Shown in pieces: positions 34,443 through 43,494 of a stretch of 58,166 nt of DNA. Positions within the stretch are counted from its first letter, which is position 1; the number at the start of each line of letters is the position of its first letter. A program made the translations under genes and the position numbers. Origin of the DNA: Desulfobacteraceae bacterium (GTDB taxonomy: Bacteria; Desulfobacterota; Desulfobacteria; Desulfobacterales; Desulfosarcinaceae); assembly GCA_003599575.1 (NCBI GenBank), contig QZKV01000184.1, forward strand, positions 1 through 58,166. The letters are read 5' to 3'. The notes under the pieces are model-generated. The model searched no databases and was not told the DNA's origin. It saw only the letters and a list, made by a program, of their open reading frames with translations.

Positions 34443-37400
34443 CTAGCAGTTTTCCAATGACTGCACCTTAGTGGCAGATATCTTTGCTTCTACGATTTGC
34501 GTAGAAGACTTTGACACGATCGCATACATGCACGGCATCAGAAATAAAGCCACCAGCATCTCCATCCCCAATCCGCCGATGGCCGCGACCGCCATGGGTT
34601 GCAGCATATCGCCGCCTTCCTCCAGATTCAGCGCAAGCGGTAGAAATCCGATCATCGTCGTCACGGTGGTCATGAGCCGGGGGCGCAGGCGAATCTTTGC
34701 GGCGTCCACCACAGCACGCAGGGGTGTTAACCCTTTGTGCGCCTCGAGATCCCTTGCGTAGGTCAGAAGCAATACGCCGTCGTTGACCGTCGCCGCCACG
34801 ACAACCAACACACCGATGATGACGGTGGCCCCCAGCGGCAGATGAGTGAGCAGCATAAGAAAGACCACGCCCGACAAGCAGACCGGCACACTACCCAGAA
34901 TCAAACCCGGCAGTTTCAGACTGTTGAACTGCACGGTCAGGACGATGAAAGAAAAGAACAGTGCGAAGGCGAGCACCGTAAGCACCGTTTTCTTCATATC
35001 GGCCATCATTTCGGCCCTTCCGCCGAAGTCAAACAGGTAACCTGCCGGTCGTTCGAGCCCGTCCAGGGCGCGTCGCAGTTCCCTGACCGCGCCGGCCAGA
35101 TCGCCACCTGCGATATCCGCTTCCACGGTGATCTGTTTGACCTGATTTTTGCGGATGATCTCCACCGGTCCGGACGCCGGCACCACAGTGGCAATGTCGC
35201 GCAGCCGCAGCGCATCCCCCTGAGCGCATGTGAGCGTGAGGTTTTCCACATCCTGGCGGCAGGTCAGGCGCTCCTCCGGGACCAGAACCCGAATGTCGTA
35301 GTACTCCGCGCCGTCGCGAAAACGGGTCGCCACCGCTCCGCTGATCAGCGAGCGCAGGGAACTGGCCACATCCGCAACCTGCACGCCAAGCTCGGCGGCC
35401 TTTACGCGATCCACTTTGACCTGGTATTCGGGTTTGGACAGATCCATGGAGACCAACACGTTTTGGAAGCGGCCCAAGTCTGAAATCATTCGCGATGTCC
35501 GGCTCGCCAGATCGGCCAGCGTCTCCATGTCCTGGCCGCGAACCTGCACAACAATGTCCGAGGCCTGCATGCCGTGGATGCCCTTGATGGGCATCTGTCG
35601 GACCATCGCCTTGCCGCCCGGCGGCTGGAGTTGACCCACGACCTTGCGCAAACGGGCAACGTATTGCTCCGTGCTGATAGTGCGCATCGCCTTGGGTATG
35701 AGCTGAATATCCACCTGTCCTTCATTGGCGACCTCGTAGGTGGTCAATCCTTTTACATATCCTCCCGCGAGCGTGAAGGCGCTTTGAATCAGTGGGTCGC
35801 CCTTGATCTGCTCTTCAATTCTGCGCAGCGCCCGGTCGGTTTCGCTTACAGATGCGCCTGTCGGCATTTTGACTTTGACAATGATCCGACCGTCGTCGAT
35901 CAGGGGAAGAAATTCACCCCCGACCCGTCCCGACAGCGCAAAAGCCATGGCAACCACCAAAAGGAAAACCGGCGCTACGACCCAGCGCCAACCGATGATT
36001 CCTTCCAGCACCCTGCCGTAGATCTCCGTGAAGCGGGCAAACAAGTGTTCAAACCAGCCGGATGTCCGTTGCTGATGTTTTCCGCCGAACAGGGTGGCCG
36101 TGATCATCGGCGTTACCGAGACAGCCACGGCAAGGCTGATGACGACAATGCCCGCGATGACCAGAATCAATTCGCGAAAGAGCAAACTGGTCAAACCCGG
36201 AACGATAAGAAATGGTACGAACAGGGCCAGAAACGAAAGCGTTGCGGCCACGAGGGCCGGCCCCACTTCCGTGGTTGCATCCACCGCGTGTCCGGACGCG
36301 TCCTGGTTGGGATGCGCGCGCCGCAGCCGCGAAATATTCTCGACGACCACGATGGAATTATCCAACACCACACCGATGGCCACGACCAGCCCGCCCAAAG
36401 AAAAAATATTGAGCGAGAAGCCGGCGAGCTTCATCAGCCCGAAATTGAGCACCAGTGTCAGCGGCAGGGCGATAATCATGACAACGACCTGCCTGACGCT
36501 GCCCAGAAACAGGTAGACCACGACGATCAGCAAAGCCGCCGCAGCCACTGCGGCATTGCGCACGCCTGCGAGCGCCTGTTTGACGTAAACCGCCTGATCT
36601 TCGACGTAGTCCAGTTGAAGCCCTTCAGGCAGTTCCGCCTTTAACTCGCCCAGAAGTCGCCTTACCGCTTCGGCTGTGCGCACGGTGTTGGCCTCGGCTT
36701 CCTTCAAAACCGATATCTTGACGCTCTCGCGACCGTTGAAACGGGTCATCAGACGGGCTTCCTCGTGACCGTCGATCACCTCGGCGATATCCCGCAGGTA
36801 GGCTTTCCGGTGGCCTTCTCCGGCCACGACAATCGTGCGGATGTCCTCAAGCGTTGTAAACTCGCCCATGGTGCGGGCAATGACCTCCTTCGGCCCGACC
36901 GTGACGCGGCCACCGGTTTGTTCGACGTTTCCGGCGGCCACATGTTTAATGACCGTGTCCAGGGAGAGCTGGTGTTTTTCCATGGCGGCCGGATTGAGCA
37001 GGATGCGGATCTCGCGTTCAAGCCCGCCCACCACTTCGGCTCCGGCCACCCCGCGGACGGCCAAGATGCGATCCTGCAGCCAGTGGTCGGCCCAATCCCG
37101 CAGTTTGACCGCAGTCCAGCGGTCGGAACTGACCGTCAACTGCATCACTGGTAGCTGAGACGGATCGGCTTTGTACACATACGGTGCCTCGATGTCCTTG
37201 GGCAGGTGCTGTTGGGCGCGGGTCAGAGCAGCCAGGGCATCCTGAAACGCGATGTCGACATTCGCGCCATATTCAAAGTAGACATTCAGGTTGTACATTC
37301 CCTCGATGGATGAGGATTCGAGATAATCCAAGCGGTCTACCGTGGACATGAGACGTTCGAGCGGATCGGCGATGTTCGTGTCGATCTCTTCGGGTGTGGC

Positions 37401-37559
37401 TCCCTGCCATTTGATTTGAACTTTGACCAGCGGATAGGTGATGTTGGGCAGATAGTCCACCGGAAGCCGCCAAAGGCCATAGAGTCCAAGAACGACCAGC
37501 GCGACGACAATGGCGCTGGTGGCCAATCGGCGGTGGACGGCGTAGTGGGTGGTCTTCAT
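34443..37559 (-). CDS. RND-family efflux pump, inner-membrane subunit
   Basis: A 1038-aa resistance-nodulation-division pump. It starts with one helix then the PN1 porter region (VDYLPNITYPLVKVQIKW). Proton-relay helix 4 reads AIGVVLDNSIVVVENISRLR: the first Asp of the AcrB DD pair is present, the second is Asn, and the E-N is kept. The second half repeats the fold (TVIIGVLVVVAATVNDGVLL, LRAVVDAAKIRLRPRLMTTV). This helix-4 form does not settle whether it exports metals or organics; the operon's metal-sensor genes argue for metals. Its ATG overlaps the adaptor gene's stop by 4 nt. It is the last gene of the nine-gene run. Confidence 0.9.
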   Translation of the reverse strand: MKTTHYAVHRRLATSAIVVALVVLGLYGLWRLPVDYLPNITYPLVKVQIKWQGATPEEIDTNIADPLERLMSTVDRLDYLESSSIEGMYNLNVYFEYGANVDIAFQDALAALTRAQQHLPKDIEAPYVYKADPSQLPVMQLTVSSDRWTAVKLRDWADHWLQDRILAVRGVAGAEVVGGLEREIRILLNPAAMEKHQLSLDTVIKHVAAGNVEQTGGRVTVGPKEVIARTMGEFTTLEDIRTIVVAGEGHRKAYLRDIAEVIDGHEEARLMTRFNGRESVKISVLKEAEANTVRTAEAVRRLLGELKAELPEGLQLDYVEDQAVYVKQALAGVRNAAVAAAALLIVVVYLFLGSVRQVVVMIIALPLTLVLNFGLMKLAGFSLNIFSLGGLVVAIGVVLDNSIVVVENISRLRRAHPNQDASGHAVDATTEVGPALVAATLSFLALFVPFLIVPGLTSLLFRELILVIAGIVVISLAVAVSVTPMITATLFGGKHQQRTSGWFEHLFARFTEIYGRVLEGIIGWRWVVAPVFLLVVAMAFALSGRVGGEFLPLIDDGRIIVKVKMPTGASVSETDRALRRIEEQIKGDPLIQSAFTLAGGYVKGLTTYEVANEGQVDIQLIPKAMRTISTEQYVARLRKVVGQLQPPGGKAMVRQMPIKGIHGMQASDIVVQVRGQDMETLADLASRTSRMISDLGRFQNVLVSMDLSKPEYQVKVDRVKAAELGVQVADVASSLRSLISGAVATRFRDGAEYYDIRVLVPEERLTCRQDVENLTLTCAQGDALRLRDIATVVPASGPVEIIRKNQVKQITVEADIAGGDLAGAVRELRRALDGLERPAGYLFDFGGRAEMMADMKKTVLTVLAFALFFSFIVLTVQFNSLKLPGLILGSVPVCLSGVVFLMLLTHLPLGATVIIGVLVVVAATVNDGVLLLTYARDLEAHKGLTPLRAVVDAAKIRLRPRLMTTVTTMIGFLPLALNLEEGGDMLQPMAVAAIGGLGMEMLVALFLMPCMYAIVSKSSTQIVEAKISATKVQSLENC

Positions 37560-38698
37560 GGCCGGCCGCCTTCCACCTTGCCCTGCGGACCGGCAGGCGC
37601 TGCGGCCCTGTTTTGCGGCTTTGCCTGCCCGGGTTTTTCTCCTCCCGCAAGGCTCACGGCAGCGCCGTCCTTGAGTTTCTCGTTGCCGGCCACGATGACT
37701 TTGTCGCCGGGCTGGACGCCGGAGACAATTTGAATGCGGTTGCCTTCCTCAATGCCGGTTTCCACGTGTCGCGCAAAAGCTTTGCCGTCCTCCATCACGA
37801 AAACCACTCTACCTTTCGGCGTTGATACCAGGGCTTCCGACGGCACGACCACCGCCTCATGCATGGTTTTCAGCAGCACCTTCAAGCGGGCGAACATACC
37901 CGGAAGAAGGTGAACGGGTTTGGCCGGGATGATTTCAATGGTGCGCGTGCGCAGACGGGTGTCCAGATAGGGGTAAACTCGCTCGATGCGACCCTGCATG
38001 ATCTCGTCCGGGAATGCATCCAGCCTTAACTCGACATGCATGCCGGCCGCGATTTCAGCAGCGTGTTTTTCCGGGACCGCCGCGCGAATCACCAGACTGG
38101 CCGGATCGTACATTTCCAGCAATGCCGCCCGCGGCGCAACAAATTCACCTTCCTTGACCAGCACGCGCGAAACCACCCCGCTCCAGGGAGCGATGACCCC
38201 GTAGTCCAGGGCCGTTTCCTCTGCCTTCACCAGTTGGGCGCGAACCTTTTCGAAAGCAGCCCTGGCCTGATCGAGCTGTTCCCCGGGCAGGGCTTCGCTG
38301 GCAACCAGTTGACGCGTTCTGCCCAAGTTATCTTCTTCATTTTTGAGGTCCTCCCGAAGCGAGGCGATCAATGCGTCGATACCTTTTTTCCGTCCGATGG
38401 AGAGTAGCGCGTCACCGGCCTTGACGCGGTCGCCTTCGCGCACACGGATATTGAGAACCGGACCCTCGGCAGGCGAAGCCAACTGAGCGACGCGATAAGG
38501 TTCCACCGAGCCGGTCAATTCCAGAGCGCGCGAGACGGTTGCCTTTGACGCTGATGCCACGCGCACCCCGGGGGGTTTTTTCTGGTTGACGGGTGGACTG
38601 TTTTCGGATGTGTCTGAGAAAATGCCTCGGACGAGAAAAAGTCCGACCGCGGCCAGTACACCGATGATTATCGTTATCAAGATGATTCTTTTTTTCAT
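37556..38698 (-). CDS. RND periplasmic adaptor (membrane-fusion protein)
   Basis: A 380-aa adaptor with an N-terminal membrane segment (RIILITIIIGVLAAVGLFLV), a lipoyl/barrel-sandwich half (VLNIRVREGDRVKAGDALLS), a helical hairpin (about residues 105-145), the returning half (APWSGVVSRVLVKEGEFVAP) and beta-barrel and membrane-proximal domains (PGMFARLKVLL, VFVMEDGKAFARHVETGIEE). It joins the pump to the outer-membrane channel across the periplasm. The C-terminus is Pro/Ala/Lys-rich. Stop and start codons overlap those of the neighbours (ATGA at both ends), which indicates tight translational coupling. Confidence 0.9.
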   Translation of the reverse strand: MKKRIILITIIIGVLAAVGLFLVRGIFSDTSENSPPVNQKKPPGVRVASASKATVSRALELTGSVEPYRVAQLASPAEGPVLNIRVREGDRVKAGDALLSIGRKKGIDALIASLREDLKNEEDNLGRTRQLVASEALPGEQLDQARAAFEKVRAQLVKAEETALDYGVIAPWSGVVSRVLVKEGEFVAPRAALLEMYDPASLVIRAAVPEKHAAEIAAGMHVELRLDAFPDEIMQGRIERVYPYLDTRLRTRTIEIIPAKPVHLLPGMFARLKVLLKTMHEAVVVPSEALVSTPKGRVVFVMEDGKAFARHVETGIEEGNRIQIVSGVQPGDKVIVAGNEKLKDGAAVSLAGGEKPGQAKPQNRAAAPAGPQGKVEGGRP

Positions 38699-40089
38699 TC
38701 TTCACCTGTGACCAATTTGAGCTGGGCCAGGGCCGTGTGGAAATCCGCCAGCACCCGGTAGTACGTGGTTTCTGATGCTAAAAGGGCGGCCTGGGCGTCG
38801 AGCACATCCACAATGGCTCCCTTGCCAAGATCGTATTTCTGCTGTTCGATACGCAGACTTTCGCTGGCCTGGGCAATGGATTTTCGGATGGCGGCCGCAC
38901 GTTCGCTGGAAGATGCCACGTTAAGCAGGGCGGTTTCGACCTCCAGACGCACTTGAAAATCCAGAGCGCGCAGACGGTCCTGTGCAGCGGATAGATTGGC
39001 GCGTTGTTCACGAACGCGCGCGTCTATCTGACCGCCTTCGAAAATCGGCACCTCCAGCAAAAGTCCGGCGCGGCCCACATCTCCTTGTTCATCGCCCGTG
39101 CCGATGGCCGGTCCGACGGCCCAACGGCCGCCGTAAGCGCCTTGCAGAGAAACCGTCGGCCAATGAGCGGCCTTGGCCGCGTCCACGGCGAAGGCCTGGG
39201 CCTCGAGCGCGGCCCGCGCCGCCAGGTAATCACCGCGTTCTGTCCAGGCCGCCGCGAGGGCGGTCTCCAAATCGGGAACGGCAATCTTTTCCGGCTGATC
39301 CAATGCCCCCTGGGGAGTTAAGGATGCCGCGTGATCCCCCAAGCCCAAAAGGCTGGCCAGGGCGCGATGCTGGACGGCCATGAGATTCTTCTCCCGCACC
39401 AGTTGCTGCTGGATGTCGGCCAGTCGAACATCGGTGCGCATGCGGTCGACCCTGGCCGCTTTTTGCGCCTCGACCAGCGCATCGATGCGTTTCAGATGCT
39501 CCGTCAGGGTTTGCTGCGAAAAATCAAGCGACGCGATCACGTAGCGTTGCGCCAGAATGTTGTAAAAGAAGCTGGTCACATTGAAGACGAGCTCTTCGCG
39601 GCTGCGGGCGAGCCGGTGGCCGGCCGCTTGCTGGAGAAGTTCGGCGGCATTGACTTGGTTGACCAGGCGTCCGCCGGCGAAAAGCGGCATCGAAAGGACC
39701 AGATCGCCGGAAACGATATCCCGGCTGAAAAGGCCGGGCGCAGCGTCCCTGCTTGCGGCAATGAGCCTTTGGTCGTCCAGGTAATGGGTATAGCCGCCTA
39801 CCGCGCCAAGCCTGGGAAGTCGCGCTCCGAAGGCTTGTTCTTGTCTGGCCTGTGCGACCGCGGCGTCCCATCCTCGTGCGGCCACTTCCGGATTATTGGC
39901 CATGGCTATCTCAATCGCCTGCAGCAAGGTCAACGCTCCTTGCGGCATTGTGGCGGGCGATGTCAGGGGCGGGCGCGCCGAGACGGCGCGTCCTCTCCCA
40001 TCGAGCGGCTTGTAAGGATCGGTTGGGCGCATGGATGCGCATCCCGCGAGCAATACCATCATCAGAGCGAGTGATATTTTCATCTTCAT
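38695..40089 (-). CDS. TolC-family outer-membrane efflux lipoprotein
   Basis: A 464-aa outer-membrane factor. The signal peptide ends in a lipobox, LLAGC (Cys at about 16), so it is lipid-anchored like OprM. Two TolC-type repeats are visible: IEIAMANNPEVAARGWDAAV and, in the second half, ARAALEAQAFAVDAAKAAHW then PTVSLQGAYGGRW and VPIFEGGQIDARVREQRANL. It forms the exit duct for the adjacent RND pump. Two possible ATGs lie 6 nt apart (40089 and 40083); the inner one has the better-spaced GACGGA. Confidence 0.88.
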   Translation of the reverse strand: MKMKISLALMMVLLAGCASMRPTDPYKPLDGRGRAVSARPPLTSPATMPQGALTLLQAIEIAMANNPEVAARGWDAAVAQARQEQAFGARLPRLGAVGGYTHYLDDQRLIAASRDAAPGLFSRDIVSGDLVLSMPLFAGGRLVNQVNAAELLQQAAGHRLARSREELVFNVTSFFYNILAQRYVIASLDFSQQTLTEHLKRIDALVEAQKAARVDRMRTDVRLADIQQQLVREKNLMAVQHRALASLLGLGDHAASLTPQGALDQPEKIAVPDLETALAAAWTERGDYLAARAALEAQAFAVDAAKAAHWPTVSLQGAYGGRWAVGPAIGTGDEQGDVGRAGLLLEVPIFEGGQIDARVREQRANLSAAQDRLRALDFQVRLEVETALLNVASSSERAAAIRKSIAQASESLRIEQQKYDLGKGAIVDVLDAQAALLASETTYYRVLADFHTALAQLKLVTGEE

Positions 40090-40127
40090 TCCGTCTTTTT
40101 CGTGTGCATCGACTCATTGCCCGAATA

Positions 40128-40646
40128 TTATTCACCCAGAACCGGTCCCAAACCATGCCCCGAGCCCATACCCTCTGCATGACGGCATTGGTCACACAGA
40201 GTCTGAATCAGTTTTACTGCCTGGCTTGGAGACAATATCTCCTTTTCCTTGAGCAGGTGATCCACCACCAGATTCTGCATGCGGCGCTGTCCGGCCAGAA
40301 TTTCTTCCTGTTTTGCCCGGATGGCCTTTTTATCCGCGGGCGTCGCCGCCAATAACTCCAGGAGTTGGCTTCGAAGGGTCATGATTTCCTGCTGCTGGAT
40401 TTTGGCCGTTTGACGAAACTTACGAAGTACGGGCTCGATTTTCTCCCATTGCTCGGCGCTGACGCCCAACTCCTTGTGAAGGGACGACGGCACGGCTGTG
40501 CGATCGGATGGTCCGTCAACGCCAGCCGGGGGTGACATCCAGCCGGGAAAGGCCTGGATCAACCACACCACGATGAACGCCAGATTGAGACTGATCGACA
40601 GCACTAGAAGCGGTCCACGAAATCTATTCCCCATGCTCCCTCTCAT
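40128..40646 (-). CDS. Periplasmic heavy-metal sensor, CnrX/CpxP/ZraP-like
   Basis: A 172-aa protein with one N-terminal membrane anchor (LLVLSISLNLAFIVVWLIQA) and a helical periplasmic domain (LGVSAEQWEKIEPVLRKFRQ, then long helices to EEILAGQRRMQNLVVDHLLK), the heavy-metal-resistance fold shared by CnrX, ZraP and Spy. The C-terminus carries a possible metal site, LCDQCRHAEGMGSGHGLG, with two Cys and two His. Its start overlaps the anti-sigma stop by 4 nt. In Cupriavidus, CnrX releases ECF sigma CnrH from anti-sigma CnrY when it binds Ni or Co; the gene order here supports the same logic. The metal is unknown. Confidence 0.78.
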   Translation of the reverse strand: MRGSMGNRFRGPLLVLSISLNLAFIVVWLIQAFPGWMSPPAGVDGPSDRTAVPSSLHKELGVSAEQWEKIEPVLRKFRQTAKIQQQEIMTLRSQLLELLAATPADKKAIRAKQEEILAGQRRMQNLVVDHLLKEKEILSPSQAVKLIQTLCDQCRHAEGMGSGHGLGPVLGE

Positions 40647-41131
40647 TTTGCACCCTCCAACAAGGCCAGCGTAACCGCCTCGATCGAGCCATTGGGCGTT
40701 CCGCTGAAGGCGTCAAGCGCATATACTTCTTGATCTGCGCGAACGGATCGGCCTTCATCCCGCCCGACACGCCAACCCAGAAACGATCCGGTGACAATGC
40801 CGATGAGCAGGGCGGCAACCGTTGCGCTCTTCAATGCCCAGTCCCAAAGCAGTTCATTGCGCGGTCGATGGGGTTTTAATCGGATGGCGGTGGTTTGATG
40901 ACGCGCCCGGGCTGCGCTTAAAATCCGGGTGGTCAGATCGGGCGGCTCCGCGGGGATATTGAAGGAGTGCAAGATCGACTCCAATCCGCGCATCTCCTCC
41001 AAGGCCGTACGGCAAGGCGCGCACTTGGCCACATGCGCCGCAACGGCCTTGCGCTGTCTTTCGTTCAATTCGCCATCCAGATAGGGACCCAAACGGCTGC
41101 GGTAGCGGACACACGACCACATTTCATTCAC
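40643..41131 (-). CDS. Anti-sigma factor with zinc-finger N-domain
   Basis: A 162-aa protein. The N-terminal ZAS motif is HVAKCAPCRTALEE (H-x3-C-x2-C), preceded by LGPYLDGELNERQRKAVAAH, the standard anti-sigma head that binds an ECF sigma. One membrane helix (ATVAALLIGIVTGSFLGW, about residues 105-125) leaves a short periplasmic tail that could contact the metal sensor encoded next. It begins 47 nt after the sigma gene. Family logic says it holds the sigma inactive at the membrane until the periplasmic signal arrives. Confidence 0.85.
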   Translation of the reverse strand: MNEMWSCVRYRSRLGPYLDGELNERQRKAVAAHVAKCAPCRTALEEMRGLESILHSFNIPAEPPDLTTRILSAARARHQTTAIRLKPHRPRNELLWDWALKSATVAALLIGIVTGSFLGWRVGRDEGRSVRADQEVYALDAFSGTPNGSIEAVTLALLEGAK

Positions 41132-41178
41132 CTCTTGTTGAGATTAACGAACGACAAGCCCCAAACCCCCGCACAACT

Positions 41179-41730
41179 CTAAAAAAAGTTGTCGCGATCG
41201 CCCAGAGCCGCCCGCAAGTGCTGCCGGCCCCGCGCCAACAGGCGTTCCACGGCCTTGGGGGTTGTCTCGAGGGCCGAGGCGATATCTTCGTAACTCAGTT
41301 CTTCAAAGTACCGCAGGATGATGGCCATGCGCTGATTGGGAGGCAGGGCGTCCAGCGCGGCGCACACCGCGACGGCTGATTCGCGTCGCATCATCTCGTC
41401 CGCCGCACCAAGGCAGGAATCGGGAGCGTCGGGAATTGTTTCAAGATACAGGGGTTGTTTCTTTTTGGCCCGATCCAGGCACAGGCGGGTGATAATTCGG
41501 CGGAAATAGGTTGCAAACGTGGCGCTGGGCCGATAGCGCCCGGCCGCTTCCAGGAGCCGGATAAAGGCATCCTGGACCACGTCGGCGGCATCCTCGCGAT
41601 GGCCGAGAAATCGATAGGCGACCCTCCAGGTCCAGGCTTGATGGCGGTTTACCAGTTCAGCAAAAGCTTCCAGGTCGCCTTTACCGGCAACTTGCAGCAG
41701 CGATTCGTCGGTGGCCGCGGAATCAGGCAA
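41179..41730 (-). CDS. ECF sigma-70 factor
   Basis: A 183-aa two-domain sigma factor. Region 2 is present as FAELVNRHQAWTWRVAYRFL then GHREDAADVVQDAFIRLLEA. Region 4 reads ALDALPPNQRMAIILRYFEE then LSYEDIASALETTPKAVERL. It is linked to an anti-sigma and a periplasmic sensor, so it should activate this operon and perhaps others in response to envelope metal. Its start overlaps the ABC permease stop by 8 nt, which is odd for a regulator and implies that the ArsR-controlled transcript also makes sigma. I found no clear ECF promoter (AAC...) by eye inside the run. Confidence 0.87.
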   Translation of the reverse strand: MPDSAATDESLLQVAGKGDLEAFAELVNRHQAWTWRVAYRFLGHREDAADVVQDAFIRLLEAAGRYRPSATFATYFRRIITRLCLDRAKKKQPLYLETIPDAPDSCLGAADEMMRRESAVAVCAALDALPPNQRMAIILRYFEELSYEDIASALETTPKAVERLLARGRQHLRAALGDRDNFF

Positions 41731-42460
41731 TCCATCGTCTCCTGATATTGCCGAGACTCACCGCAAACAAGCCGATGCAGAAAGCGCATAAGAGCACCAG
41801 GTCGAGAAAAAAGGGCATGCTGTGCCCACCGTGAACGGCTCCGTGCAGCAAGTCGGCCCCATAGGTTACGGGAAGCACGTAGGAGACAGGCTTTAGAAAA
41901 ACCGGAAGTTTTTCGATGGGGAAAAACAGACCGCACAGAAAAATCATGGGGAAACGAAAAAAGTTGGAAAAAGTCTGGGCCTCGAACACCTCGCTCACCG
42001 CCACGGCTATGAACAGTCCCAAAAAGGTCGAAGTCACGGCAATCAGAATAACAGCGGGAATGAACACTCCCCAAGCCACCTGAGAGAGGTCCACCAGAAA
42101 CGCCGCCATGATGACGGGAACAAACGCGTTGGCCACCCCGAAAATAATGGCCCCGCTGGTTTTGGCCAGCATGAGCAGTCCTAAAGGCATGGGTGCGAGC
42201 AACAGACGTTCGAACGAGCGGTTTTTCTTTTCAAAGGTTACGGTCACCGCAAGCAGGGATGTTGTACCGAAAAGAACGGACAGCGCCACCACGCCCGGAA
42301 GCAGTGTGGGAATGCTGCCCGTACCGCTTCCCGACTTGATGAAAAACATACCGGTCCAGGCCAGCGGAAAAATGAGGCCCCAGCTGACATTCGGCGGCTT
42401 CAGGTAATAGGTGCGCATGTCCTTGACCAGAATGTTCCAAAAAGCGATCCAGCGTTTCAT
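41723..42460 (-). CDS. ABC-2 type transporter permease
   Basis: A 245-aa integral membrane protein with six predicted helices. MKRWIAFWNILVKDMRTYYL at the start is the usual cytoplasmic coupling helix, and RSFERLLLAPMPLGLLMLAK is the conserved ABC-2 segment. FRFPMIFLCGLFFPIEKLPV and VLPVTYGADLLHGAVHG are the C-terminal signature. It pairs with the ATPase encoded immediately upstream (4-nt overlap). Exporters of this DrrB/CcmB-like class move drugs, lipids or glycans. The cargo is not evident, and linkage to a metal-responsive regulator is noteworthy. Confidence 0.85.
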   Translation of the reverse strand: MKRWIAFWNILVKDMRTYYLKPPNVSWGLIFPLAWTGMFFIKSGSGTGSIPTLLPGVVALSVLFGTTSLLAVTVTFEKKNRSFERLLLAPMPLGLLMLAKTSGAIIFGVANAFVPVIMAAFLVDLSQVAWGVFIPAVILIAVTSTFLGLFIAVAVSEVFEAQTFSNFFRFPMIFLCGLFFPIEKLPVFLKPVSYVLPVTYGADLLHGAVHGGHSMPFFLDLVLLCAFCIGLFAVSLGNIRRRWIA

Positions 42461-43431
42461 TGGCCGCCCCCCATCTTTTCTTTCTCCTTGCGCATGGCAT
42501 CCGCTCCAATGCCGGTGATTTTAACGAACACCTCCTCGAGGCTGGGTCTGATCTTGCGGGCTTCGGACACCTCGGCCCCCCAATCCTCCAACGTGCGGAC
42601 AAGCGGGCCCACGGGGATGGGCTTGCCGGCTTCCACCCGTACCAGATCTTTTCCGGGAATAGAGAATTCCAATCCAGGAAAGGCTTGCTCAAGCCTGGCC
42701 TGCAATCCATTTTGCCCATTTACGCAGGCAATCTGCACAATATGCTTTTCCTGGATCGGCTGCAGCAGGTTCGCCACCGTGTCGACCCGCACAATGCGCC
42801 CGGAAAGGATAAAGGCGATGCGATCACATAACCGCTCCGCCTCTTCGATATAATGGGTGGTCAGAAAAATGGTGGTCCCATCGCGATGCAGATCATCGAT
42901 GAGCTGGCGCAGTTGTCGTGCGCTCACCACATCGATACCGGTGGTGGGTTCGTCCAGAAAAAGAATTTGGGGTTTGTGGATGATTCCTGCGGCAATGGTG
43001 AGCTTGCGCTTCATACCTTTGGAATAGCCGCCGAACTTCCGGCCGGCCGCCTTGGTAAGATCGAACATCTCCAACAGTTCTCGTGCGCGCGCCTGGCGTT
43101 CAGTCTTGCCCATGCCATAAAGCGCGGCGCAAAAGCACAGGTTGTCAAACCCGCTGAGCTCCGGGTAGAGGTTGCTTTCATCCGGGACCACGCCGATCAG
43201 ATGCTGGGCGCCGCGTGGCGTTTTCGTGCAGTCGATGCCGCCGATATGGATCCTCCCCGCGTCCGGTCGCGCCAGGCCGGTGAGCATGTTGATGGTCGTG
43301 GTCTTGCCCGCGCCGTTCGGGCCGAGAAATCCAAACAGCTCTCCTTGAGAGACGTTGAACGAAATCCCGGAGACCGCCGCGACCTTTTCAAAGCGTTTGG
43401 AGATATTTTCAACAACCATGGCTGCGGTCAT
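42457..43431 (-). CDS. ABC transporter ATPase (DrrA-like)
   Basis: A 324-aa ATPase with Walker A GPNGAGKTT, a Q-loop replaced by VVPDESNLYPELSG as in ABC-2 exporters, signature FGGYSKGMKRK, Walker B ILFLDEPTTGID and H-loop TTHYIEEAE. About 90 extra residues after the nucleotide domain are typical of DrrA-type subunits. It begins 63 nt after the arsR stop and is coupled to the permease gene. Powers export through its partner. Confidence 0.9.
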   Translation of the reverse strand: MTAAMVVENISKRFEKVAAVSGISFNVSQGELFGFLGPNGAGKTTTINMLTGLARPDAGRIHIGGIDCTKTPRGAQHLIGVVPDESNLYPELSGFDNLCFCAALYGMGKTERQARARELLEMFDLTKAAGRKFGGYSKGMKRKLTIAAGIIHKPQILFLDEPTTGIDVVSARQLRQLIDDLHRDGTTIFLTTHYIEEAERLCDRIAFILSGRIVRVDTVANLLQPIQEKHIVQIACVNGQNGLQARLEQAFPGLEFSIPGKDLVRVEAGKPIPVGPLVRTLEDWGAEVSEARKIRPSLEEVFVKITGIGADAMRKEKEKMGGGQ

Positions 43432-43494
43432 TTGATGACTTCTCTTCGAAAAAGCAGTTTGGCTTTTGGACGCACAGGCATAATCTGTCCACGT